A stretch of DNA of 64,000 nucleotides from the NCBI GenBank assembly GCA_963556065.3, contig CAUVYH020000017.1, forward strand, positions 303,127 through 367,126. Direction: 5' to 3'. Below the pieces are notes generated by a model. That model searched no databases, was not told the DNA's origin, and saw nothing but the letters and a program-made list of their open reading frames with translations. The stretch is from JBAXTE01 sp963556065. Lineage in GTDB: Bacteria > Bacteroidota > Bacteroidia > Bacteroidales > WCHB1-69. A program made the position numbers and the translations under genes. Numbering within the stretch: position 1 is the stretch's first letter; each line of letters starts with the position of its first letter. This document shows, piece by piece, positions 8,165 through 16,401 of the stretch.

Positions 8165-8737
8165 ATGAGCAGAAAAACACCGGAAGTAAACTCAGGCTCA
8201 ATGGCAGACATCTCATTCCTGCTGTTAACCTTCTTCTTGCTCACGTCTTCTATCAGCACCGATCAGGGAATTTCAAGGAAATTACCGCCACCTCCCGATC
8301 CCAAAGTCATTCCTCCTAAAATCAAAGAACGGAATGTTCTTCAGGTTTTGGTAAACTTGAACGATCAACTGCTCGTTAACCATGAGCCGGGTGATATTAC
8401 TACCTTGAAGGATGTAGCCGTTAAGTTCTTAACCAATCCTACCAATGACCCGAACATGTCGGAGATAGAAGAAGAGGAAATCGGAGCTCTTGGAGCCGTC
8501 AGAAAATCAAAAGGGATTATTTCGTTACAAAACGATAGGGGTACTTCGTATGGAATGTATATTAAAGTTCAAAATGAATTAACCAGAGCCGTTAACGAAA
8601 TCCGTGACAAGTTATCCATGGATAAATTTGGGAAAAAATATGCCGATTTAAATGATGAACTCCAAAAAGATGTGGGTAAGGCAGTGCCTATCGCAATTTC
8701 AGAAGCTGAACCTAAAAATATAGGAGGTAAAAAATAA
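8165..8737 (+). CDS. exbD: ExbD/TolR family protein 1
   Basis: 190 residues. The single N-terminal membrane helix carries the conserved Asp (GSMADISFLLLTFFLLTS), which is the proton-carrying residue in ExbD/TolR. It is followed by a Pro-rich linker (LPPPPDPKVIPPK) and a periplasmic domain. The stop overlaps the next start (TAATG at 8735-8739). Two different exbD genes in tandem are usual in this phylum. Confidence 0.93.
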   Translation: MSRKTPEVNSGSMADISFLLLTFFLLTSSISTDQGISRKLPPPPDPKVIPPKIKERNVLQVLVNLNDQLLVNHEPGDITTLKDVAVKFLTNPTNDPNMSEIEEEEIGALGAVRKSKGIISLQNDRGTSYGMYIKVQNELTRAVNEIRDKLSMDKFGKKYADLNDELQKDVGKAVPIAISEAEPKNIGGKK

Positions 8738-9198
8738 TGGGAAGATTTAAAAAAGAAGGAAACAAAGATACTCCGGGAATTAACACCGGGTCTATGTCTG
8801 ATATTATCTTCATGTTTTTGTTCTTCTTTATGGTAATTACCAAAATGCGTGAGAATACATTATTTGTAAAAGTAATGCCTCCTCAAGCTACTGAAGTTCA
8901 AAAACTTGAAAAGAAATCTTTAGTAAGTAGCATTTATATTGGAGCGCCAATGAAAGCTGCTCAATATGGAAGTGAACCTCGTATCCAGTTAAATGATCAA
9001 TTTGCAGAACCTTCCGATATTCAGGAATTTATTGCTAAAGAAAGACAATCTAAAAATGAAATGGATCGTCCGTTTTTAACAACGTCAATTAAAGTTGACC
9101 AAGATGTTAAAATGGGTATTGTTACCGATGTAAAACAAGAACTTCGTCAGGCAAATGCTTTTAAGATAAGCTACGCTACACGTAAAAAAGTTAAATAA
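8737..9198 (+). CDS. exbD: ExbD/TolR family protein 2
   Basis: 153 residues. The N-terminal helix again holds the essential Asp (GSMSDIIFMFLFFFMV), followed by a short periplasmic domain with a VMPP turn and a C-terminal segment (VTDVKQELRQANAFKISYA) typical of ExbD. It is clearly diverged from the preceding exbD, so the motor may contain ExbD heterodimers. It ends the operon; a strong hairpin follows at 9211-9258. Confidence 0.92.
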   Translation: MGRFKKEGNKDTPGINTGSMSDIIFMFLFFFMVITKMRENTLFVKVMPPQATEVQKLEKKSLVSSIYIGAPMKAAQYGSEPRIQLNDQFAEPSDIQEFIAKERQSKNEMDRPFLTTSIKVDQDVKMGIVTDVKQELRQANAFKISYATRKKVK

Positions 9199-9210
9199 TT
9201 ACACTTTTAC

Positions 9211-9258
9211 AACAAAAAAAGATCGGCTCGTTAATTAACGAGCCGATCTTTTTTTGTT
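9211..9258. terminator. Bidirectional rho-independent terminator
   Basis: A perfect 48-base palindrome: AACAAAAAAAGATCGGCTCG and its complement meet at TTAATTAA. The A and T tracts on either side make it usable by the exbD operon on the plus strand and by the convergent phosphatase operon on the minus strand. Confidence 0.9.
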
Positions 9259-9272
9259 ACATATACACCGTT

Positions 9273-9995
9273 TTATATCATATCAATATTGGGTTGTATT
9301 TTTATTTCCAACGAATTTAGTTCCAGTGCTAACAAATTGCCCATCCCTATGCGTTTGCGGTGCACACATCCGTTATCCAGGCCGATAAACGAAGTTTCAT
9401 CATCGGCAATGGTTGTTTTAATAAAATCGAGACTTAATTGCACATGTCCATGGATGATTTTTCGATTGTTTGTTTTTTTGTAATCTACTTGGAAATTGCG
9501 AATTTTAGTCATTGCTTCGGTATCCAGAAAAGGATCTTCCGCCTCAAAGTTTAAACCGGCATGAACGACAATGTAGTGTTCCGTGCAAAAGTAAAGTTGC
9601 AGATTATTCATCCATTCAAGATAGTGTTTGGGAATCATGCTTACTTTTTTAACGCCAAAACTTTCTAAGGTCGTATTGCCTCCGATTCCCATCCAAAACT
9701 TCAACGGTTTATTTTTTTTAGGAAAGAGGCTGAACTTTTTGTTTAATTTTATCTCTTTGTGATGTGCATGCAAGAGGGTTTCCTCATGATTCCCTAGCAA
9801 GCAAATTGTAGAAATACCCGATTCACCCAGTTTTATAATGTAGTCGATTACTCCTTTGGAATCAGGGCCTCTGTCGATATAATCACCGATAAAAATAAGC
9901 GTGTCGGAAGCATCCGGAACAATTAATTGCTCAACAAGAGCGGTTAAGGTTCTGGCACAACCGTGAATATCAGGAATAACCCATTGTTTGTTCAT
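9273..9995 (-). CDS. PPP-type serine/threonine phosphatase / Ap4A hydrolase-like metallophosphoesterase
   Basis: 240 residues. The three metal-binding motifs of the PPP family are all present: DIHG (residues 9-12), GDYIDRGPDS (about 38-47) and GNHE (about 70-73), and a later VHAG plus HGHV complete the set of His ligands. Related proteins are the bacterial PrpA/B phosphatases and symmetrical Ap4A hydrolases; sequence alone does not separate these. Last gene of the minus-strand lgt-lgt-gpmA operon, 7 bases after gpmA. Confidence 0.88.
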   Translation of the reverse strand: MNKQWVIPDIHGCARTLTALVEQLIVPDASDTLIFIGDYIDRGPDSKGVIDYIIKLGESGISTICLLGNHEETLLHAHHKEIKLNKKFSLFPKKNKPLKFWMGIGGNTTLESFGVKKVSMIPKHYLEWMNNLQLYFCTEHYIVVHAGLNFEAEDPFLDTEAMTKIRNFQVDYKKTNNRKIIHGHVQLSLDFIKTTIADDETSFIGLDNGCVHRKRIGMGNLLALELNSLEIKIQPNIDMI

Positions 9996-10002
9996 CTAAA
10001 CC

Positions 10003-10749
10003 TTACTTTTTTCCTTGGTTTGCAACTTCATCCATTAGTTTTTTCAATGTAGCATCATCTGCCAGAAAATAGTCTTTTACTAAATTCATTTTTTCGTCGA
10101 ACTCAAAAACGTAAGGAATTCCGGTTGGAAGATTTAAGCTGACGATATCTTCATCGCTGATTCCTTTAAGGTGCTTGATAATTCCTCGCAAGCTGTTTCC
10201 GTGGGCGGTAACCAATACTTGTTCGTATTTTTGAAGGTTGATTTTGATATCGCTTTCCCAGTAGGGAACAATTCGTGCAACGGTGTCACAGAGGGCTTCC
10301 GTAGCCGGTGCACAACCTTTCTCATTGATGCCTTGGTAACGAACGTCGTTAATCGGGTGGCGCGGATCGCTTTCTTCCAAAACCGGAGGTTGAACGGTGT
10401 AGCTCCGACGCCATTGCAGAACTTGTGCTTCCCCGTACTTGTTTACCATTTCGGTTTTGTTTAACCCCTGCAACAAACCATAATGTTTTTCGTTTAACCG
10501 CCATGATTTTTCAACGGGAATCCACATTAAATCCATCTCCTCCAAGGCATAATTTAATGTTTTAATCGCTCGCTTTAGAAAAGACGTGTAGGCAAATCGA
10601 AATTCGAGACCGGCTTCCTTCATCGAGAGACCGGCTTGCTTTCCTTCGGCTATTCCGCGTTCCGATAAATCCACATCAGTCCATCCTGTAAACCTGTTTT
10701 CTTTGTTCCATGTGCTTTCTCCATGTCGGAGCAATACTAATTTATACAT
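10003..10749 (-). CDS. gpmA: 2,3-bisphosphoglycerate-dependent phosphoglycerate mutase
   Basis: 248 residues, the standard GpmA length. Seen: the phospho-histidine motif LLRHGESTWN (residues 6-15), GWTDVDLSERG, the SFLKRAIKT segment, EKHYGLLQGLNK, and the second catalytic His in VTAHGNSLRGIIKHL. It interconverts 3- and 2-phosphoglycerate in glycolysis/gluconeogenesis. It begins 2 bases after the downstream lgt copy, so it is probably co-transcribed with it. Confidence 0.96.
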   Translation of the reverse strand: MYKLVLLRHGESTWNKENRFTGWTDVDLSERGIAEGKQAGLSMKEAGLEFRFAYTSFLKRAIKTLNYALEEMDLMWIPVEKSWRLNEKHYGLLQGLNKTEMVNKYGEAQVLQWRRSYTVQPPVLEESDPRHPINDVRYQGINEKGCAPATEALCDTVARIVPYWESDIKINLQKYEQVLVTAHGNSLRGIIKHLKGISDEDIVSLNLPTGIPYVFEFDEKMNLVKDYFLADDATLKKLMDEVANQGKK

Positions 10750-10751
10750 AG

Positions 10752-11558
10752 TTATTTATTTAAAATTTTGTTCTTTCTTCTATAAAGATAAATCAAATAA
10801 GCAATTCCTCCAAATACGAAAGGAATGCTGAGCCATTGCCCCATGTCGAGGGTCATATAATTTTCAAAATCCACTTGGCGCTCTTTCAGAAATTCGATAA
10901 AAAAACGAGTCCCGAAGATGCCGGTTATAAGAATAGAAACAAGTAATCCTTTCGGTGGATTATACTTGTATTTTCGGTCGGTGAAATGGAGAATGATAAA
11001 TACGATAAGATAGCTTATCGCTTCATATAGCTGGGTAGGATGACGCGGAACCTTATCGGTATCGGCTCGAAGAAATACAAACCCCCAAGGTAAATCGGTA
11101 GGATAACCGAAAATTTCGGAGTTCATTAAGTTCCCCAGTCGAATAAGAACTCCGCCTAAAGCTGTAGCAGCCGAAATCCGGTCGAGTATCCAGATATAAC
11201 TTAGCTTGAAATGTAATGAGAACAGCCATAGTGCAATTAATAAGCCAATTGCCCCCCCATGGCTTGCCAAACCACCTTTCCATGTCTGAAAAATTTCAAC
11301 CGGATGTTGAGAATAATAGTCGAATTCGTAAAAAAGACAATGGCCTAGTCGTGCTCCGATAATGGATCCGATAATCATATACAATAGCCAGTAATCGAAA
11401 ACTTTGGGCGCTAATTTTGCTTCTTTGGAATAGAATTGTACCAAGTAATATCCGCCCAAAAAGGCCAGTGCAAAAAATAAACTATACCAGCGCACAGAAA
11501 CTCCAAAAACTTCAAATATTTCCGGATTTGCGTTCCATAAAACTGCCAGTAGGCTCAT
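10752..11558 (-). CDS. lgt: Prolipoprotein diacylglyceryl transferase, second copy
   Basis: 268 residues, seven or so membrane helices. Lgt landmarks are intact: GARLGHCLFYE, GGLASHGGAIG (catalytic His), the signature region IRLGNLMNSEIFG, HPTQLYEA, and the late Arg in GTRFFIEFLKE. It transfers diacylglycerol from phosphatidylglycerol to the lipobox Cys of prolipoproteins. The start overlaps the stop of the upstream paralogue (ATGA at 11555-11558). All expected key residues are kept, so nothing suggests that it is inactive. Confidence 0.94.
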   Translation of the reverse strand: MSLLAVLWNANPEIFEVFGVSVRWYSLFFALAFLGGYYLVQFYSKEAKLAPKVFDYWLLYMIIGSIIGARLGHCLFYEFDYYSQHPVEIFQTWKGGLASHGGAIGLLIALWLFSLHFKLSYIWILDRISAATALGGVLIRLGNLMNSEIFGYPTDLPWGFVFLRADTDKVPRHPTQLYEAISYLIVFIILHFTDRKYKYNPPKGLLVSILITGIFGTRFFIEFLKERQVDFENYMTLDMGQWLSIPFVFGGIAYLIYLYRRKNKILNK

Positions 11559-12388
11559 GGTTTACTTACAAATTGTTTAGGAATGGTTATTTTGGGAATG
11601 TATTTTAGCTTAAAGGCAAGAAAAATAAACAACAGTCCTAACAGGATAAAAGGAATGCTTAGAATTTGTCCCATATTTAGTGTCATTCCCTGCTCAAAAT
11701 CGACTTGAGTATTCTTGATGAATTCAATAAGAAAGCGGGCGACAAAAATTACCAAAAACATTACCCCGACAAAAAGGCCACCCTGAATAGCTCCTTTTTT
11801 GTGGCGATACCACATAATCATCGCAATAAAAAGCGTAAAATAAACCAATGCTTCGTATAATTGGGTGGGGTGGCAGGCAACAGTTTCGGGGGGAGAAGCA
11901 TTTTTAAATACAAATCCCCAAGGTAAATCAGTGTGATGTCCGTAGATTTCGGAGTTCATTAAATTCCCCAACCGTATGGAGCCTGCTGCTACCGGAACAA
12001 TTACTGCCATACGGTCGAACAGCCATAACATGGGAATTTTATATTTCAAGGAAAATATAATTACCACCAATATCAACCCGATGGTAGCCCCGTGGCTGGC
12101 TAATCCGCCATGCCATACCATCAGGATTTCGGCCGGGTGCGCAAAGAAATATTCGGGCTCATAAAAAAATACATGTCCCAAACGTGCACCCACTACAGTG
12201 GCCACAACAGCCCATACTGCAAATTTATCAAGCATTGTTTGAGGTAGTTTTTCTTTTTTAAAAATGTACTGCAAAGTATAGTAACTAGCTACAATTCCCA
12301 AAGCGAAAAGCAATCCGTACCAACGAATGGATAATGCTCCAATACTGAATATTTCCGGATTTGCGTTCCAAATAATTGAATTTATCAT
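11555..12388 (-). CDS. lgt: Prolipoprotein diacylglyceryl transferase, first copy
   Basis: 277 residues, paralogous to the gene that follows it. Same landmarks: GARLGHVFFYE, GGLASHGATIG, IRLGNLMNSEIYG, HPTQLYEA, VARFLIEFIKN and NMGQILSIPF. It differs from the second copy in the middle (ASPPETVACHPTQ against TDKVPRHPTQ) and has a longer basic C-terminus. First gene of the operon lgt-lgt-gpmA-phosphatase. Two tandem lgt genes are unusual; the copies are too diverged to be a recent duplication. Confidence 0.94.
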   Translation of the reverse strand: MINSIIWNANPEIFSIGALSIRWYGLLFALGIVASYYTLQYIFKKEKLPQTMLDKFAVWAVVATVVGARLGHVFFYEPEYFFAHPAEILMVWHGGLASHGATIGLILVVIIFSLKYKIPMLWLFDRMAVIVPVAAGSIRLGNLMNSEIYGHHTDLPWGFVFKNASPPETVACHPTQLYEALVYFTLFIAMIMWYRHKKGAIQGGLFVGVMFLVIFVARFLIEFIKNTQVDFEQGMTLNMGQILSIPFILLGLLFIFLAFKLKYIPKITIPKQFVSKP

Positions 12389-12664
12389 AAATTGAAATTT
12401 TAAGTTGCTAAGTTACAATTTTTCCACCATATTATAGGCAAACAAATTAAGTTTCAAAAAATATCAACATACACGGCCGACTCCTTGATTAAACGATGCT
12501 TGGATTTTTAATACTTTTTGATATTCGTTTTTGTAATATTTTATGGCAGCCAATTAAACTGGGGAAACGGAAAATTCACCGACAATTACGAAGCAAGCAT
12601 ATAAAGTAAGATAGAACAAGATGGAGTTTTATAGGATGAGAATGAATTCAGTAAGTTTTTACCC

Positions 12665-13027
12665 TTAGGGAAGAGGCTCATTCACCCTTTCTTCGAGCAG
12701 CAAAATTATACGATTCTTGTCGTTTAGCAGTTCTTTTAAATATACAATTTCTTTTTCTAATTCCTGCACTTTCTGCAACAAATCGGGCGCTTCTCTTTTA
12801 TACGAAACAATAGATTCAGAGGCAATGCCTGTGCTTGTGTTGAAATATTGAAAAAAATCATACTCCAGAACGACGGAAATTTTTTGCAGCAAATGAGTAT
12901 CTATTGAATCCCTGCGAAAGATATCGTAAGCATTGTTACGATTTGTGTTAATCTGCCGAGCAAACTCACTTACCGAGAGACCTTTCTCTCTAAGTTTTTC
13001 TTCAATAATTTTTCCAATACTTTGCAT
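12665..13027 (-). CDS. XRE-family helix-turn-helix regulator with C-terminal coiled coil
   Basis: 120 residues. Residues 1-58 form a Cro/CI-type HTH: LREKGLSVSEFARQINTNRN is the turn region, followed by the helix with LLQKISVVLEYDFF. Residues 75-115 are a Leu/Glu/Lys heptad-like helix (LLQKVQELEKEIVYLKELL), likely a dimerising coiled coil. This layout is common in Bacteroidetes. No partner toxin gene is adjacent. Target unknown. Confidence 0.8.
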   Translation of the reverse strand: MQSIGKIIEEKLREKGLSVSEFARQINTNRNNAYDIFRRDSIDTHLLQKISVVLEYDFFQYFNTSTGIASESIVSYKREAPDLLQKVQELEKEIVYLKELLNDKNRIILLLEERVNEPLP

Positions 13028-13105
13028 GTCGTAAAATTATGAATAAGCGGGCGTATAATTACTATAGCTATGCACCATAATATATTGCATATTTAACATA
13101 GTAAA

Positions 13106-13137
13106 TTTGGCTACGTATTAATTTTTTTATATTTTTG
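13106..13137 (+). promoter_or_regulatory. Bacteroidetes promoter (TTTG-N20-TATTTTTG)
   Basis: TTTG at 13106-13109 and TATTTTTG at 13130-13137 with a 20-base spacer fit the Bacteroidetes sigma factor consensus (-33 TTTG, -7 TAnnTTTG). It faces the secreted repeat protein, leaving a leader of about 225 bases that contains no other gene. Confidence 0.6.
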
Positions 13138-13369
13138 CCTAATAAAATTGTGATTGTAAAAAAATAACATAAATCGGTAGGGCGATTAACCATGAAAACA
13201 TAATATTTCGGTTTTTAAAAGTGGGGCATCCGTTCGAATAGTTGATTATGAATATTTTTAAGGACCAAGCATTTGCCAATTTTATATTTAAACATTTCTT
13301 GAAATGATTTATACTTTAGGTTTTGGAATAGCGTTTTTTGATGATATTAAAAAGTTAAACAAAGAATTT

Positions 13370-14920
13370 ATGAAAAAAATCTACTTATTTTTTATTGCTG
13401 CAACGTTGGCTATAGCAGCGATAGCGCAGGCCGGAAACACAAATCAATCGAATTGTGAAAATGTGCTGGGCAAAACAGGAGAAAAAGATGCATTTATAAA
13501 GGCGCATCTCCAACCTAAGCAAAAAACGGTTGCCAAAAACAATCTGAAAAGCACGAAAAACCTTATTTGGAAATGCGATACTATTATTGGGTACGACACA
13601 CTTGGCGAGCAAAACAAAAAAAAGATATATGCTTACGATATCAATGGAAACCTATTGGCAGAGCTAATACTGTTATGGCAAAATAGCGTTTGGGTGAATT
13701 CATATAAGTCTATTTATACTTATGATGCCAATGGAAACAGACAAACTTGTCTGGGGAATATATGGCAAAACAACAGTTGGGTAAATTCCGGAAAAGATTC
13801 CAGTACCTACGATGCTAGTGGAAATTTGTTAAGCCATATAACAGAACAGTGGCAAGGTAATGCTTGGGTGAATAACGATGAATGCATATATACTTATAAC
13901 GTTAATGGAAGTAAGCTGACCTGCATAAAAAAAACCTGGCAAAACAATAGCTGGGTGAACTCGGGAAAAGATTCATTTATCTACGATTCGAATGAAAATT
14001 TGTTAATCTATATAATTCAACAATGGCAAAATAACGGTTGGATGAACTATAATAAATACACTTATGAATATGATGCAAACGGGAATAAGCAGTCTTCTTT
14101 GTTCGAACAATGGCAAAATGGAGTTTGGGAGAACTCTCAAAAAATTACTTTTAGTCGCAGTGCTGCGGATACACTTACCGAATTATGGGAAAATTGGCAA
14201 GACCACGCATGGTCGAAATTTGTTGAATATACCTATGCTTATGATGCTAGTGTAAATACGCTGACGGAAATTCGCGAGTCATGGAACAATAATACATGGC
14301 TGAATAATTATAAACACACTTATATATACGATGCAAGCGGAAAAATACTAACCAAGCAAACCGAGTATTGGCAAAACAACGCGTGGTTGAATACCATCAG
14401 GCACACACATACGTATGATACAAGCGAAAATGAGTTAACCGATTTAACCGAAATATGGCAGAATAATACGTGGATAAATTCTGTTAAGGATACCTATACA
14501 TACGATACAAATGGCAATTCATTGCTGGGTAGAAAAGAATATTGGAGTAAAAATAACTGGATGCCCAGTATTGATTATTTATCTGTTTTTTGCAATGGAA
14601 AAAAGGTCGATGCTTTCGGAAGTGTATATCGTTATGAAGCAAGTCATAAGTCGTTTATGCTTACTGACAATGTTCAGGAATATGCCACATCCGTAAATAT
14701 TTACCCCAATCCTGCAATCGATCGGATCGTAGTAGAATTATCACAGGTACCCAAAGGAGCATCGGCAATAGTTTATAATGTAAATGGGAAGCCGGTACTT
14801 ATTTTACGATTGTTTGAAAACCGGACACTAATAGATATCGGTAACTTACCGGCAGGTTTTTATTTGGTGAGAGTTACAGCCGGTGATCGTGTATATTCAA
14901 ATAAAATCATTAAAGAATAA
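13370..14920 (+). CDS. Secreted repeat protein with type IX secretion sorting domain
   Basis: 516 residues from the ATG at 13370, chosen because it gives a clean signal peptide (MKKIYLFFIAATLAIAAIAQ); the frame is open upstream to 13304, but that extension would bury the signal. Residues from about 75 to 410 are some ten degenerate repeats of 32-36 residues, each with YxYDANGN followed by WQNNxWVNS. The C-terminal 75 residues are a type IX sorting domain (NIYPNPAIDRIVVE ... GFYLVRVTAGDRVYSNKIIKE). Likely exported and cell-surface-anchored or released. The YD/NGN pattern recalls Rhs/YD repeats but lacks the RHS core; binding role unknown. Confidence 0.8.
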   Translation: MKKIYLFFIAATLAIAAIAQAGNTNQSNCENVLGKTGEKDAFIKAHLQPKQKTVAKNNLKSTKNLIWKCDTIIGYDTLGEQNKKKIYAYDINGNLLAELILLWQNSVWVNSYKSIYTYDANGNRQTCLGNIWQNNSWVNSGKDSSTYDASGNLLSHITEQWQGNAWVNNDECIYTYNVNGSKLTCIKKTWQNNSWVNSGKDSFIYDSNENLLIYIIQQWQNNGWMNYNKYTYEYDANGNKQSSLFEQWQNGVWENSQKITFSRSAADTLTELWENWQDHAWSKFVEYTYAYDASVNTLTEIRESWNNNTWLNNYKHTYIYDASGKILTKQTEYWQNNAWLNTIRHTHTYDTSENELTDLTEIWQNNTWINSVKDTYTYDTNGNSLLGRKEYWSKNNWMPSIDYLSVFCNGKKVDAFGSVYRYEASHKSFMLTDNVQEYATSVNIYPNPAIDRIVVELSQVPKGASAIVYNVNGKPVLILRLFENRTLIDIGNLPAGFYLVRVTAGDRVYSNKIIKE

Positions 14921-14929
14921 CAAAAAAGA

Positions 14930-14970
14930 AGCCGGCTTGTGGGTATGACTAAAAGTTCGGCTTGTTTTAA
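14930..14970 (+). terminator. Possible weak terminator after the repeat protein
   Basis: GAAGCCG and CGGCTTG lie about 25 bases apart, followed by TTTTAA. The stem is short and the T tract poor, so this is only a candidate. Confidence 0.3.
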
Positions 14971-15005
14971 AAGCATAGTTTTTAAAAATAAATGTATTTT
15001 TTTAA

Positions 15006-15452
15006 ATGAAAAAAGTTTTAGTGTTTTCAGCAGTAATTATGGTTTCGACCAGTTTGTTTTCTCAGGTTAGAAAGCAAGTGACAAGGTTAGGTAACCATAT
15101 TTCAAACCCAAAACCGATATCGAAAATTACAACTTATTGCTATAAAAATATTCGTGCTAAAAAAAATGATGATATAACTTACACTTCTATTGTTGAAATT
15201 ACATTAACTATCACAAACGGAACGGCTAGGGGCCATTACTCGAACACGATACAGCGAAACGGCAGTTTTATACAAGAGGATAACGAAGACCTTACAGGAA
15301 AAGTAATCGATGATGTAATTCAGGCGGTGGTTATAAGCTCTCATACGGAGCAAACCGTAAATTGGAAAAAAACGAGTAAGAAAAATATTAAACTTTCTGC
15401 AGGCAAAACAATTATGTGGAACGGAATAGAATTAAAAAAATGTGGTAAATAA
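15006..15452 (+). CDS. Hypothetical secreted protein
   Basis: 148 residues with an N-terminal signal peptide (MKKVLVFSAVIMVSTSLFSQ). The mature part is rich in Thr/Lys and probably beta-structured, with a possible motif region CYKNIRAKKNDD. No type IX sorting domain and no lipobox, so it is likely periplasmic or released. No family recognised. Confidence 0.6.
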   Translation: MKKVLVFSAVIMVSTSLFSQVRKQVTRLGNHISNPKPISKITTYCYKNIRAKKNDDITYTSIVEITLTITNGTARGHYSNTIQRNGSFIQEDNEDLTGKVIDDVIQAVVISSHTEQTVNWKKTSKKNIKLSAGKTIMWNGIELKKCGK

Positions 15453-15514
15453 CTGAATGCCGGATATTTAATCTCAAAATAGGCAGAAATAGACGTGAGA
15501 AGTATTAGGATGTT

Positions 15515-16150
15515 CTAATTCAGGTTGATCGTTTTAATAATATTCAGTATGGCGGAAATAATAAATTCAATGCCAATAGCAATCACTACAAATCCGATAA
15601 TTCTCGATAGAGCGTTAATGCCTGAGGCACCGAGAACTTTTACGATATAATAAGAACTGTTTAATATTATATAAATGCATATTGCCGATAACACAATTGC
15701 CGCAAGAATAATGAATATGTTATTTAATTCCCCGTATTCCTGATTATAAGTAATGAGTAGAGATATCGTTCCCGGGCCGGCAATCATAGGCAGTGCGAGC
15801 GGTGTGAGCGATATTTCGGCACGGGTTTCAATATCCTCCTTGACGTTTTTCTTTTTCATGCCTTTGTGCTTGTTGAATTCGCCGGTTAATAATGCGAAAC
15901 CGGAAGATGTAATAATCAATCCTCCGGCAATCTTTAGCGAATTTATGCTAATTCCAAAAAACAGTAATATGTATTTCCCTATAAAAAAGGAGATGAGTAG
16001 AATTAGCAATACGTTAATAGCGGTTGAAAGAGCAGTTTTTGTTCGTTCTTTTTTAGTGTGGTTTTGCGTTAAGCTGACAAAAATAGGAACCGTTCCAAAG
16101 GGGTTCATTACAGAGAATAACGCTCCGAAAATCATTAAAAATAGATCCAT
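15515..16150 (-). CDS. MarC/UPF0056 family membrane protein
   Basis: 211 residues, six predicted membrane helices. Family features: the N-terminal FSVMNPFGTVPIFVSLT, the central LTPLALPMIAGPGTIS, and the C-terminal IIGFVVIAIGIEFI. MarC proteins were once linked to multiple antibiotic resistance, but that role was not confirmed and the function is unknown. It is transcribed divergently from kamD. Confidence 0.9.
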   Translation of the reverse strand: MDLFLMIFGALFSVMNPFGTVPIFVSLTQNHTKKERTKTALSTAINVLLILLISFFIGKYILLFFGISINSLKIAGGLIITSSGFALLTGEFNKHKGMKKKNVKEDIETRAEISLTPLALPMIAGPGTISLLITYNQEYGELNNIFIILAAIVLSAICIYIILNSSYYIVKVLGASGINALSRIIGFVVIAIGIEFIISAILNIIKTINLN

Positions 16151-16317
16151 TTTTTTATTTTCAAAATTAAAGCTTATTTTTTATTTGCTCTTAGCCTCTA
16201 TGTTTCTTTTGTGTTAAGTTACAGGGCTAATTATCGGTGCGGGTATAATATTGATAATATGGCTGAATTAGCATGGCATTGAAACATTTCTTATATCTTC
16301 TTGAAAATGAATATTTA

Positions 16318-16349
16318 TTTGGAAATTTGCCACAATTTTCGCACTTTTG
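16318..16349 (+). promoter_or_regulatory. Likely promoter of kamD (TTTG-N20-CACTTTTG)
   Basis: TTTG at 16318-16321 is followed after 20 bases by CACTTTTG (16342-16349), a one-mismatch version of TAnnTTTG. It lies 52 bases before the ATG at 16402 and downstream of the alternative upstream ATG at 16273, so it supports the shorter kamD start. Confidence 0.5.
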
Positions 16350-16401
16350 CATGTTAGATTCGGAAATAATAAATAACAGCAGATTAATAATATACAGATT
16401 T

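Noticed and set aside
16273..16401. Upstream ATG at 16273 as start of kamD
   Set aside because: The extra 43 residues are not family-like and a promoter-like sequence lies within them; the ATG at 16402 gives the usual 518 residues.
16151..16401. Cobalamin riboswitch upstream of the B12-dependent lysine aminomutase genes
   Set aside because: The region is short and AT-rich, with a promoter-like element only 52 bases before the start; no B12-box or large folded leader is visible.
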